Shown piece after piece: positions 17,459 through 25,768 of a stretch of DNA of 64,000 bases. Position 1 is the first letter of the stretch, and the number at the start of each line of letters is the position of its first letter. This DNA is from DTFZ01 sp050260375. Lineage in GTDB: Bacteria > Bacillota > Clostridia > Christensenellales > SZUA-584. The DNA lies in assembly GCA_050260375.1 (NCBI GenBank), contig JBLNCA010000011.1, positions 31,072 to 95,071 of the forward strand, read 5' to 3'. A program made the position numbers and the translations under genes. The notes under the pieces are model-generated. The model searched no databases. It was given only the letters and a program-made list of their open reading frames with translations, and was not told where the DNA came from.

Positions 17459-19123
17459 TTATGCCTGGTTGAGCAAAAGGTATGCGAACAGCGGGTAATG
17501 GTCGGAGAACCTGTTTACGACGAGCCTCGAGTTTACCACCTTTATGTTCTTTGAAACTATTATATTGTCTATCTCGCTGTAATCTATCGGTTTCTTCGAG
17601 TAGTCGTAGTATTTTGTCTCCTCCGTGTTCACAACGGTGTAATTCTTCAACGCTTTGAATTCGGAGATACCCGCGTTGAAATCGCCCGTAACTATCTTGT
17701 ACTCGTTTTTGTCGTTATCCAGCAGCTCTTTAAGTTTCGCGAACTGCTTTTTTCTTATCTCCGCCGAGTTATAGGAAAAATGCGTGTTGTAAAACGATAC
17801 CGCCTTGCCGTCTATGTTGGCGACGGCCTTTTGTATTATGCGCCTCTCATAGCTGCCGCTGTCGAGCTCGTACGTTTTTATGCCGCTTAGGTCAAACCTT
17901 GAAAGTATGCCGTTGCCGTACTGCGAACCGTTCGAATAGTTTATCGTAGGCGAGAGTATGTTGTGCGACATGTCCTTTGTCTTAAGGCTCGCAAGGTTGT
18001 CTATTATGTCGCTCGCGGTAAGGTCCTGAAACGCCTCCTGTATGCCCATTATGTCGGGCTGCTGGTCGTAGATAAGCCGTCCCTGCATCAGAAGGTTGCC
18101 GTTGCCGCGCTTTATGTTCCACGTGCCCACGGTTAAGAGGTTGCGCGATATATACACGGAATACCTTACTTCCCCGTTCAGCGCTATGCGCACGGTCTTC
18201 ATGCCTGCGTCGGACAGGTTAACCGTCAATTCGTTTCCGCTGCTGCCGTTTATCGCTACGGCGACGCCTTTGTTGGCCTTGACCTTAATCGTTACACTCT
18301 GCTTCGTCGCCTTTACAACATAGCCATATTCGTTGGGCGTAAACGACGGGTACAGCCTGCCGCCCCATATCGAAATGTCCGCGAGCTGCGTATCGTCAAC
18401 CTGTGCGGTAACGTCCAGGTAATTCGAGCTTATATAGGCGGTCTTGCCTTCAAACTCCACCTTGTACCAGCCTTCGATATAATCTTCGTGCGGGAGTATG
18501 CTGAGCTTGCTGCCCTTTTTTGCTACCCCAATTATCTCCGAGTCGGTGGAAGGAGCGCTTCTTACGTTGACGTCGCTGTTGCAGTTTACTATCTCGCCTA
18601 TAAAGTCGAGCGCGTATCCGTCCAGCGACGAGTCGAGACAAACGTACATCCTGTTCACATACCCCGTCCTGCCGTCATATTTGACCTTATGCCATTGCGC
18701 GTTGACGTTTGTTTTTAGTATCTGCACGAACGTTCCTTTTTGCAGCCTTGTGATGATGCCCGAATCCGGGTTCGGCTTATCCCGGAACGCCACGTCCGAG
18801 CCTATTATCTCCCCGCTGTTTTTTACGATGCCCGCCGGCACCGGCGTACGCTCGGGCGAGGCGTTTTTGCTGGGCTCCGGCGTATCGCTTGGCTCGGGTG
18901 CCGTCGTCTTTACCGGCGTGGGCATGCTTTCGGCCGTAGGCGCGGCTGTAACTTCCGCGGACGAAGTAATCTCGGGCGTATCGCTCGGCTCTGCGGGAGC
19001 CTGCGCCGGAACGGCAGCGCACGACCCCAGCGCTATAACAACAGCCGCAGCCGCAATCATTTTAACGGTCTTAAGTTTTGCCCGCTTCAACTTTTCAACC
19101 ATATGCCTGAATAAATTAATCAT
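17459..19123 (-). CDS. Lipoprotein with SH3b repeats, cadherin-like domain and endonuclease/exonuclease/phosphatase domain
   Basis: A 554-residue surface protein. A signal peptide ends in ALGSC (lipidated Cys35), followed by a Pro/Thr/Ser/Glu-rich stalk to about 98. Two SH3b-type wall-binding repeats follow (about 103-165 and 172-235), then a cadherin-like beta-sandwich (about 243-325). The C-terminal domain is DNase-I/EEP-like: GTWNIKRG, MGIQEAF, TGDFNAG and a terminal SDHYPLFAY. The catalytic Asn, Glu, His, Asp and Asp-His residues all appear present. It could be a cell-surface nuclease, phosphodiesterase or sphingomyelinase-like lipase; sequence alone does not decide. Confidence 0.87.
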   Translation of the reverse strand: MINLFRHMVEKLKRAKLKTVKMIAAAAVVIALGSCAAVPAQAPAEPSDTPEITSSAEVTAAPTAESMPTPVKTTAPEPSDTPEPSKNASPERTPVPAGIVKNSGEIIGSDVAFRDKPNPDSGIITRLQKGTFVQILKTNVNAQWHKVKYDGRTGYVNRMYVCLDSSLDGYALDFIGEIVNCNSDVNVRSAPSTDSEIIGVAKKGSKLSILPHEDYIEGWYKVEFEGKTAYISSNYLDVTAQVDDTQLADISIWGGRLYPSFTPNEYGYVVKATKQSVTIKVKANKGVAVAINGSSGNELTVNLSDAGMKTVRIALNGEVRYSVYISRNLLTVGTWNIKRGNGNLLMQGRLIYDQQPDIMGIQEAFQDLTASDIIDNLASLKTKDMSHNILSPTINYSNGSQYGNGILSRFDLSGIKTYELDSGSYERRIIQKAVANIDGKAVSFYNTHFSYNSAEIRKKQFAKLKELLDNDKNEYKIVTGDFNAGISEFKALKNYTVVNTEETKYYDYSKKPIDYSEIDNIIVSKNIKVVNSRLVVNRFSDHYPLFAYLLLNQA

Positions 19124-19330
19124 AATTGTTATCCATTACTATACAGGCGGCGCATGTTCATTGCAAGCCCGCCAAACGCGCATGGGTCTTTTTACAGCCG
19201 CCGCAAACATGAAATAGTTGTAAACAATACACGCGCATGAAACAGAATATACCCAAAACAGCGATTGTTTAGTACTGCTCAACAATTAAATATATAAAGT
19301 AATGCGCTTTTCGCTGTTTTAAAAAACTTC

Positions 19331-19361
19331 TTGACTTGAAGCTGACTTTAAGTATTAACAT
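19331..19361 (+). promoter_or_regulatory. MerR-type promoter of the aldo/keto reductase
   Basis: TTGACT (19331-19336) and TAACAT (19356-19361) are separated by 19 bp, two longer than optimal. The spacer holds an inverted repeat, ACTTGAAG and CTTTAAGT around CTGA. This long-spacer, palindrome-filled layout is the hallmark of promoters untwisted by MerR-family activators. No MerR gene is in the window. Confidence 0.6.
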
Positions 19362-19420
19362 TGTATGTAAAGATATGTTTGGCAGCTTTGGACGCCGCAA
19401 AAACAAGAAAGGAGCGTTAA

Positions 19421-20401
19421 ATGGAATACGTTAGGCTGGGCAAATCAGGGTTAAAGGTTTCAAGGCTGTGCCTTGGCTGCATGAGCTTTGGCGTTGCCGA
19501 GAGGTGGATACATCCGTGGGTGCTCGATGAAGAGCACAGCAGGCCGATAATAAAAAAGGCTCTCGAGGCCGGAATCAACTTCTTCGATACTGCAAACGTA
19601 TATTCTGACGGAACAAGCGAAGAAATTTTAGGGCGGGCGCTTAAGGACTTTGCGGACCGCGATAAAATAGTAATAGCGACCAAGGTATTTTTCCGGATGC
19701 ACGACGGCCCGAACGGTGAAGGCCTTTCCAGAAAGGCGATATTGAGCGAGATAGACAATAGCCTCAAAAGGCTGGGAACCGACTATGTCGACCTTTATCA
19801 GATACACCGTTGGGATTACAATACTCCGATAGAAGAGACGATGGAGGCGCTAAATGACGTAGTCAGGGCGGGAAAAGCACGCTATATAGGCGCTTCGGCC
19901 ATGTACGCGTGGCAGTTTTCAAAGGCTTTGCACGTCGCGGAAAAGCACGGATGGGCGCGCTTCGTGTCGATGCAGAACCATCTTAACCTCATATACCGCG
20001 AAGAGGAGAGGGAAATGCTGCCGCTTTGCAGGGATGAAGGCATAGGCGTTATTCCCTACAGCCCGCTGGCGGGAGGAAGGCTCGCCCGCGACTTTAACGA
20101 GTCTACGCTCCGCTCGGAAACCGACGAGATCGCCAGGCAAAAATACGGCAGCTCTTACGATGCGGACAAGCCTGTGCTGGAAAGGCTGACAGAGCTGGCA
20201 AAACAACGCGGCCTCGCCCGTTCGCAGATAGCGCTCGCCTGGCTGCTTCAGAAGCAGCCGGTTACCGCCCCTATAATAGGCGTCACAAAAACGCGCCATC
20301 TCGACGACGCGGTTGCCGCGCTTTCGGTAAAGCTGTCGCCCGAGGAAGTCGTTTTTCTGGAAGAACCGTATATACCGCACCGTGTAGTAGGCGCTTTATG
20401 A
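19421..20401 (+). CDS. Aldo/keto reductase
   Basis: A 326-residue NADPH-dependent oxidoreductase of the YghZ/YajO-like branch. The catalytic tetrad is visible as Asp and Tyr in FFDTANVYSDG, Lys in IVIATKVF and His in YQIHRWDYN. LARSQIALAWLL and PIIGVTKTRHLDDAV form the cofactor end. It would reduce reactive aldehydes or ketones. GAAAGGAGCG precedes the ATG. It appears monocistronic behind a MerR-type promoter, which suggests induction by electrophile or aldehyde stress. Confidence 0.93.
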   Translation: MEYVRLGKSGLKVSRLCLGCMSFGVAERWIHPWVLDEEHSRPIIKKALEAGINFFDTANVYSDGTSEEILGRALKDFADRDKIVIATKVFFRMHDGPNGEGLSRKAILSEIDNSLKRLGTDYVDLYQIHRWDYNTPIEETMEALNDVVRAGKARYIGASAMYAWQFSKALHVAEKHGWARFVSMQNHLNLIYREEEREMLPLCRDEGIGVIPYSPLAGGRLARDFNESTLRSETDEIARQKYGSSYDADKPVLERLTELAKQRGLARSQIALAWLLQKQPVTAPIIGVTKTRHLDDAVAALSVKLSPEEVVFLEEPYIPHRVVGAL

Positions 20402-20425
20402 TATACAGCAATTTTATTGCCGATG

Positions 20426-20454
20426 TTGACCTAAGTTAATTTTTGTGGTAAAAT
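20426..20454 (+). promoter_or_regulatory. Sigma-A promoter of the 174-residue GNAT-like gene
   Basis: TTGACC (20426-20431) and TAAAAT (20449-20454) with a 17-bp spacer, 38 nt before the TTG start at 20492. Confidence 0.7.
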
Positions 20455-20455
20455 A

Positions 20456-20467
20456 TACCTCGAGGTA
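20456..20467. promoter_or_regulatory. Perfect palindrome at the transcription start
   Basis: TACCTCGAGGTA is a perfect 12-bp palindrome immediately downstream of the -10 box, where a repressor would block initiation. The cognate regulator is not identifiable. Confidence 0.4.
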
Positions 20468-20491
20468 ATATTAAACGTTGCAGAGGTATTA

Positions 20492-21016
20492 TTGAACGTC
20501 TACTCACTTTCCGAATCAAACATACCCGCCGTCGCGCGGCTCATGGCCGGCATAAAGCCCGACTGGTGGGATTACGAGGGCGCGGTCTCCCAGCTTTCCG
20601 ATATAAGAAATACCACGTATAACGTCGGCTGGTTCATGGGCGAAGACGAGAGCCGCCCCATAGGCTGGCTGCTCTGCGCGGACTATGAGTGTTACTCGTG
20701 CCTCAGCATAGAATGCCTGGGGTACGACGAAGACGGCGAGTTCGTGGTGGAGCATCAGATAATTCCGCTGCTTGAGGCTGCGGAGCGGTACGCGCGCGGC
20801 AAGGGCTACCGCATATTGAGATACATGATAGGCTCCACCGGCATGTCCTGCCACGGCCGCCCCTTGGGCGAATACTGGGAGGAGCTTAAAAATTTAAAAT
20901 CCTACGGGCGCAAACACTTTGACTTCTTTTTGGAGTACGGCTTTAAGCCCGCGGGCTTCATGCCCCATTGCCTCGGCGAAAACTACCACTGCATAATTAT
21001 GATAAAAGAGCTTTAA
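20492..21016 (+). CDS. GNAT-like acetyltransferase family protein
   Basis: A 174-residue protein starting at a TTG (AGAGG five bases upstream). It has a GNAT-like layout: an N-terminal SESNIPAVARLMAG helix pair, a central strand with RPIGWLLCADYECYS, a helix with LEAAERYARGKGYRI in place of the usual acetyl-CoA loop, and a C-terminal FFLEYGFKPAGFMPHC strand. The canonical R/Q-x-x-G-x-G/A motif is absent, so activity and substrate are uncertain. It has its own promoter and operator-like palindrome. Confidence 0.65.
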   Translation: MNVYSLSESNIPAVARLMAGIKPDWWDYEGAVSQLSDIRNTTYNVGWFMGEDESRPIGWLLCADYECYSCLSIECLGYDEDGEFVVEHQIIPLLEAAERYARGKGYRILRYMIGSTGMSCHGRPLGEYWEELKNLKSYGRKHFDFFLEYGFKPAGFMPHCLGENYHCIIMIKEL

Positions 21017-21115
21017 ATACTGCAATATAACATACTTCCTTTATAAGGCTCTTTATTTTTGCCTTTTTATCGCTGCCCGTTTATGATAACATATATACAA
21101 ATTGCATAAGGGGTG

Positions 21116-22102
21116 ATGGATTTGGGGGTTGACCTTAAGAACATTAACTGGAAAAAGGCAAAAAAGCTAATAATCTCCCTCGTCGTAATAGCGATATTGA
21201 TAGCAACGGCGGCGACTTGCTGGTACACAGTAAACGACAAGCAGCGCGCCGTTGTTACCACGTTCGGCAAAGTTACCGCGATAAAAGACGCGGGGCTTTA
21301 CTTCAAGCTGCCTTTCGGCATAGAGCAGGCGTACCTTGTGGACGTAAACGTCTACCAGAAGATAGAGCTCGGATACCGCACCGACCCTTCGGCTCCCGGC
21401 GGGTATACGCTTGTCAGCGACGAGAGCAAGATGATAACGGGCGACTACAACATAGTCAACGTCGAGTTCTTTGTAGAGTATAAGATATCGGATCCCGAGA
21501 AATACCTGTTTTCGTCGTACGAGCCCGAGGAGATACTCAGAAACCTCATACAGAGCCAGGTGAGGAACGTCGTCGGCTCGACAAGCGTGGATGCGGTGCT
21601 GACAAGCGGCAAAGAGCTCGTGCAGCAGCAGGTTAAAGAGCTTATAACCGAGGTGCTGGCAAGGTACGACATAGGCCTGATGCTTACCGACGTAAAGATA
21701 CAGGACAGCGAACCGCCCACCGAAGAGGTCACCGCGGCTTTCAAGCAGGTTGAAACAGCGAAGCAGGGCGCCGAGACCATAGTCAACGAGGCGAAAGCCT
21801 ATCAGAACGCTCAGCTGCCCAACGCGCAGGCCAAAGCCGACAAGCTGCTGCAGGACGCCCAGTACGTCAAGCAGAGAAGGATAAACGAGGCTACCGAGAG
21901 CATAGCGATGTTCGAAGCAATGTACGCCGAATACGCGAACAACCCCGGGATAACGCGCCAGCGCATGTACTATGAGCTGATTACAAAGCTGTTGCCCGAC
22001 GTCAAGATATACATAAACGCTTCAGAGGGCGGCGTAGATATGATGCTGCCGCTTGAAAGCTTCCTTAACGCGCAGCCGCAGCCGACAACGGGGGTGGAAT
22101 AA
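21116..22102 (+). CDS. hflK: HflK-like SPFH/band-7 membrane protein
   Basis: A roughly 328-residue prohibitin-like protein. A single N-terminal TM (about 16-37) is followed by the SPFH domain (QRAVVTTFGKVTAIKDAGLYFKL begins it) and a coiled-coil tail rich in Ala/Glu/Lys/Gln. HflK with HflC forms a membrane cage around FtsH and modulates its protease activity. The first in-frame GTG is 21113 and the ATG is 21116; a TTG at 21122 has the best spacing from AAGGGG (21108-21113) and may be the true start. The stop is 1 nt before hflC. Confidence 0.9.
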   Translation: MDLGVDLKNINWKKAKKLIISLVVIAILIATAATCWYTVNDKQRAVVTTFGKVTAIKDAGLYFKLPFGIEQAYLVDVNVYQKIELGYRTDPSAPGGYTLVSDESKMITGDYNIVNVEFFVEYKISDPEKYLFSSYEPEEILRNLIQSQVRNVVGSTSVDAVLTSGKELVQQQVKELITEVLARYDIGLMLTDVKIQDSEPPTEEVTAAFKQVETAKQGAETIVNEAKAYQNAQLPNAQAKADKLLQDAQYVKQRRINEATESIAMFEAMYAEYANNPGITRQRMYYELITKLLPDVKIYINASEGGVDMMLPLESFLNAQPQPTTGVE

Positions 22103-22103
22103 C

Positions 22104-22988
22104 ATGAAGAAGAAGATAATAAAGCTGCTTGCAGCGGTAGTTATAATAGTTGCGGTAATAATCATAGCGTCGAGCTTCTACGTAGTGCAGGAGAACGACT
22201 ACGCATGCATCGTCCGTTTCTCGAAAATAGAGGACACGAAAGACGAACCGGGGCTCTATTTCAAAACGCCGTTCCTTGACAGCATAAGGACGTTCCCCAA
22301 GGCTGTAATGTTCTATGACATAGCGCCTTCCGAGGTGCTTACGGCCGACAAGCAGAACATGACCGTGGACAGCTACGTGCTGTGGCGTATATCGGACCCG
22401 CTTAAGTTCTTTCAGACGCTGGGAAGCGTAAGCGTAGCAGAGGAGCGTCTCGACACGATGACGTACAACGCTCTTAAAAACGTAATGGGCACGCTCTCGC
22501 AGCAGGACATCATAAACATCGACGATCCTTCCGGAAGAAACGACATATATGCGGGCATCGCCACGAACGTCGACGCTATTGCGGATAATTACGGTATCGA
22601 GGTAATAGACGTCAAGATAAAGAGGTTCGACCTGCCCGAAGCCAACGAACAGGCGGTATATGCGCGCATGATATCCGAGCGCAAACAGATATCCGAAAAG
22701 TATACGGCGGACGGCAACTACGAGGCGTCGGTAATACGCAACGAAGTCGACAAGCAGGTGGGCATAATCGTTTCCGATGCGGAAGCCGAGGCGGCAAAGA
22801 TAAAAGCCGAAGGCGAGCAGGAATACATGATGATGCTTGCCGAGGCGTACAATACCGACGACAAGCGCTTCTTCTACGAGTACATGCTCGCGCTGGACGC
22901 TCTCGAAGCGTCGCTTACCGGCGCCAACAAGACGGTGGTGCTGGGCAAAGACTCATATCTTGCAAAGCTGCTGACGGGGCAGCAATAA
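22104..22988 (+). CDS. hflC: HflC-like SPFH/band-7 membrane protein
   Basis: A 294-residue partner of HflK. It has an N-terminal TM (IIKLLAAVVIIVAVIIIASS), the SPFH domain (YACIVRFSKIEDTKDEPGLYFK) and the conserved RMISERKQISEKYTADG coiled-coil region typical of HflC. The open frame extends upstream to 22053 inside hflK, but the ATG at 22104, one base after the hflK stop, gives the canonical MKKK-TM opening. It is the last gene of the pair, followed by a clear terminator. Confidence 0.93.
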   Translation: MKKKIIKLLAAVVIIVAVIIIASSFYVVQENDYACIVRFSKIEDTKDEPGLYFKTPFLDSIRTFPKAVMFYDIAPSEVLTADKQNMTVDSYVLWRISDPLKFFQTLGSVSVAEERLDTMTYNALKNVMGTLSQQDIINIDDPSGRNDIYAGIATNVDAIADNYGIEVIDVKIKRFDLPEANEQAVYARMISERKQISEKYTADGNYEASVIRNEVDKQVGIIVSDAEAEAAKIKAEGEQEYMMMLAEAYNTDDKRFFYEYMLALDALEASLTGANKTVVLGKDSYLAKLLTGQQ

Positions 22989-22998
22989 CTTGAGTTTG

Positions 22999-23029
22999 AA
23001 AAAGGTTCGGTCCGCCGGGCCTTTTTTAT
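22999..23029 (+). terminator. Rho-independent terminator of hflKC
   Basis: GGTTCGG pairs with CCGGGCC (two G-U pairs) around TCCG, flanked by A5 and T6. It starts 10 nt after the hflC stop. Confidence 0.8.
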
Positions 23030-23102
23030 ACGCAATATAACAGGTTATTTGCGCTTAAATGTGTTATAATGAAAAAAACTTAAGTTGCAGGCGGTATTTT
23101 TT

Positions 23103-23588
23103 ATGAACGACCATATCCATATCCGCGAAGCCCGAATAGACGACGCAAATAGAATATGCGAGCTTAACAAGTCCGCTTTAGGGTACGATTATCCCAAAGA
23201 CAAGACAATAGAACGGCTAAAATTTATACTTTCGCGCCCGACGGACAAGGTCTATGTCGCGGAATGCGACGGCGAAGTCGCGGGGTATGTGCACGGCTGC
23301 GATTATGAGTGCTTGTACTGCGACCCGCTCAAAAACATTATGGCCCTCGCCGTGGACGAAAAGTTCCGCGGCCGCGGCATTGACAGGAAGCTGCTGCGCG
23401 CGGTGGAGGTTTGGGCGGAGATGAGCGGCTGTGCGGGCGTACGCCTCAATTCCGGCTTTGAAAGAACGGATTCCCACGAGTTTTACAAGCGCTGCGGCTA
23501 TATGCTGCGTAAGGATCAAAAGAACCTTTTAAAGCTGTTCCTCCGGCCTATCGAGTTTGAAAGGATAATAATAAAGGATCTGAAATGA
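23103..23588 (+). CDS. GNAT family N-acetyltransferase
   Basis: A 161-residue acetyltransferase. IREARIDDANRICELNKSALG begins the fold and ALAVDEKFRGRGIDRKLL is the acetyl-CoA-binding motif A, with a C-terminal SHEFYKRCGY motif. The substrate is unknown. The frame can start at a TTG at 23085, but the ATG at 23103 matches family length. An extended -10 box (TGTTATAAT, 23062-23070) lies upstream. Its stop overlaps the methyltransferase start as ATGA, so the two are co-translated. Confidence 0.88.
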   Translation: MNDHIHIREARIDDANRICELNKSALGYDYPKDKTIERLKFILSRPTDKVYVAECDGEVAGYVHGCDYECLYCDPLKNIMALAVDEKFRGRGIDRKLLRAVEVWAEMSGCAGVRLNSGFERTDSHEFYKRCGYMLRKDQKNLLKLFLRPIEFERIIIKDLK

Positions 23589-24268
23589 CGCAGGCAGAAA
23601 GCATGGACGGCTTTTTTACCGCAAGGGCTGAAAGTTACGACGAGCACATGCTTTATGAAGTCGAGGGCTGCCGCGAGGGCTATGAGCGCGTAGCCTCGCT
23701 GCTGCCGGAAGGGGCGCAAACGCTGTTGGACCTAGGCTGCGGTACCGGGCTGGAGCTTGACCCCATATTCAAAAGAAATCCGTCGATAGACGTAACGGGA
23801 ATAGACATAACAAAAGCCATGCTGACAAGGCTTGAAAAGAAATACCCCGGCAGGCGGCTTAGGCTTATCAACGCCGATTACTTCAAGTATGACTTCGGCA
23901 TAGCGGCATTCGACGCCGCGATATCGTGCCAGACGCTGCACCACTTTACTCACGGGCAAAAGTCAGGGCTGTACGCAAGAATTTGCGCGGCGCTTAAGCC
24001 TTTTGGCGTATACATAGAGTGCGATTACATGGTTGAAGAGCAATCCGAAGAAGACCGCTTCTTTGAGGAAGCACGGCACATGCGAGGCGAGCTGGGCATT
24101 GGGGACGGAGAGCTCTTGCATATAGACACGCCGTGCACCATACAAAACCAGCTTGCGCTGATTAAAAGCGCGGGGTTCAGCTCGGCGGAAACGGTATGGC
24201 GCAAGGGCGCTACGGCTATTATAGTTGCCCGGAAGCAGCATATTGAAAAATGCATACAAATACCATGA
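23585..24268 (+). CDS. SAM-dependent class I methyltransferase
   Basis: A 227-residue methyltransferase with motif I LLDLGCGTGLEL, motif II-like DVTGIDITKAML and a post-motif AFDAAISCQTLHHF typical of the Methyltransf_25/11 families. The N-terminus DGFFTARAESYDEHM matches small-molecule methyltransferases. The target is unknown. It overlaps the upstream GNAT gene by 4 nt, and both may modify the same metabolite. Confidence 0.88.
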   Translation: MTQAESMDGFFTARAESYDEHMLYEVEGCREGYERVASLLPEGAQTLLDLGCGTGLELDPIFKRNPSIDVTGIDITKAMLTRLEKKYPGRRLRLINADYFKYDFGIAAFDAAISCQTLHHFTHGQKSGLYARICAALKPFGVYIECDYMVEEQSEEDRFFEEARHMRGELGIGDGELLHIDTPCTIQNQLALIKSAGFSSAETVWRKGATAIIVARKQHIEKCIQIP

Positions 24269-24303
24269 AGTTGATATACGGCTGGACCTGAAAGGATTTC
24301 ATT

Positions 24304-25665
24304 ATGCGCGTCGATATAATAAAGCAGGACGGAAAGCTCTCGCTTGCCAATTTGCAATGCGGCTGCAAATACAGCCACAGCATTCCCGAACTTGATATCT
24401 ATATAAAACGCGGCCTGGCGGACGGCTGCCCCGATTATGCCGCCGAAGCGGGGCTTGGCAGGAATGTGCTTATAGTAGCCGACGAGGTAACATACGATAT
24501 CGCTGCGGAGCGTATCGCAGCCCGCCTTAAGGGAGCGGGGTATTCGTGCAGAACTTGCGTGCTCCCGGGCAGCAGCGTCGAGCCTACGCCCGAAAACGCG
24601 GAATATATACTCTCCGGCGCTACGGGCGCAGATTTTCTGCTTGGCGTGGGTTCGGGCGTTATTACCGATCTTACGCGCCGCGCCGCCGTGCTTTCCGGAC
24701 TTCCGTTCGCTGTGTTCGGCACGGCCGCTTCGATGGACGCTTATACGTCCGTCACATCGGCAATGATAATCGGCGGCATTAAAAAGACGGTGTATGGCAA
24801 GGCCGCGAGGCTGCTTATGTTCGACCCCGCCGTAATAGCGTCCGCGCCTATGGACATGCAGGCGTCGGGCGTAGGCGATATGTTCGCCAAATATAACGTG
24901 CTCGTCGACTGGCAGCTAGGCAATGCAGTTATCGGGGAAACGTACTGCCCGCTGTGCGAGAGCCTCATAACCACGGCGCTCGATACCGCTTCGTCCAACA
25001 TTGAGGATATAGCAAAGCGCACCGAAAAAGGCGCGGAAGCGCTGATAGAGGCGCTTATACTCGGCGGTTTTACAATACTGATAGTGGGCGATACCCGCCC
25101 CTGTTCGTCGCTGGAGCACAACATGGCGCACTTTTGGGATATGTCGCATATAGCGTACGGCACGCCCCACATACCGCACGGCACAGGCGCGGGGCTCGGC
25201 CTTGTCTACGCTTTAATATTACATGACGCGCTAAAAAACGCTGACTTGTCGAAATTGGATAAAGATGTTATAAAATCCCGCCGCATATCAAAGGAGCGGC
25301 AAGCCGCACGGATAAAGTCCTATTATCCCCCGGGCGTGGGTGAAGAGGTAATGGCCTCCAACAAGTATTGGTATCTCGAATGGCCGGAGCAGGAGAGGCA
25401 CATAGAAAACATTTTAGCCTATTACGGGGAGTACAGGCGGCAATGCGAAAACCTTCCAAGCTACAGGGATATCATAAATACGTTCGAGCTTTTCGGAGCC
25501 CCGGCGAGCGCCGTCAAAGCGGGCCTTGGCATCGACATGCTCCGAAAAACGCTGTTCGCCGCGAAGGACTTCCGCCCGAGATACAACGTGGCTAAAGCGC
25601 TCGACGAGCTCGGCCTCTTTGAGCAGGCCGTCCAACGGATACTCGAAATGGAGCCAACGCTTTAA
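24304..25665 (+). CDS. sn-Glycerol-1-phosphate dehydrogenase (AraM/EgsA family)
   Basis: A 453-residue iron-alcohol-dehydrogenase-like protein of the glycerol-1-phosphate dehydrogenase group. It reduces dihydroxyacetone phosphate to sn-glycerol-1-phosphate, the archaeal-type lipid stereoisomer also made by Bacillus AraM. LLGVGSGVITDLTRR binds NAD(P), PFAVFGTAASMDAYTS is a family landmark, and metal ligands are expected in GVGDMFAKYN, SLEHNMAH and PHIPHGTGAG. It is 35 nt after the methyltransferase and ends convergent with purR. No PcrB-type prenyltransferase is in the window to use the product. Confidence 0.9.
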   Translation: MRVDIIKQDGKLSLANLQCGCKYSHSIPELDIYIKRGLADGCPDYAAEAGLGRNVLIVADEVTYDIAAERIAARLKGAGYSCRTCVLPGSSVEPTPENAEYILSGATGADFLLGVGSGVITDLTRRAAVLSGLPFAVFGTAASMDAYTSVTSAMIIGGIKKTVYGKAARLLMFDPAVIASAPMDMQASGVGDMFAKYNVLVDWQLGNAVIGETYCPLCESLITTALDTASSNIEDIAKRTEKGAEALIEALILGGFTILIVGDTRPCSSLEHNMAHFWDMSHIAYGTPHIPHGTGAGLGLVYALILHDALKNADLSKLDKDVIKSRRISKERQAARIKSYYPPGVGEEVMASNKYWYLEWPEQERHIENILAYYGEYRRQCENLPSYRDIINTFELFGAPASAVKAGLGIDMLRKTLFAAKDFRPRYNVAKALDELGLFEQAVQRILEMEPTL

Positions 25666-25730
25666 GGCATATTATAAAGGTCCCCGCTGTTTTTATGCGT
25701 TTTGCGATACGCTAAGGCTCTTAATTATCC

Positions 25731-25768
25731 GTTCACCCGACTTGACGGGGCCCCTGTTAAACCCGTCA
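25731..25768 (+). repeat. Degenerate hairpin-repeat-like sequence at the convergent gene ends
   Basis: CACCCGACTTGACGGGGCCC followed by CTGTTAAA resembles the right half of the CACCCC/GGGGACCCCG hairpin family, especially the pcrA copy. TGACGGG (25743-25749) also pairs with CCCGTCA (25762-25768), which could terminate transcription between G1PDH and purR. Membership is uncertain because the left arm is missing. Confidence 0.35.
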
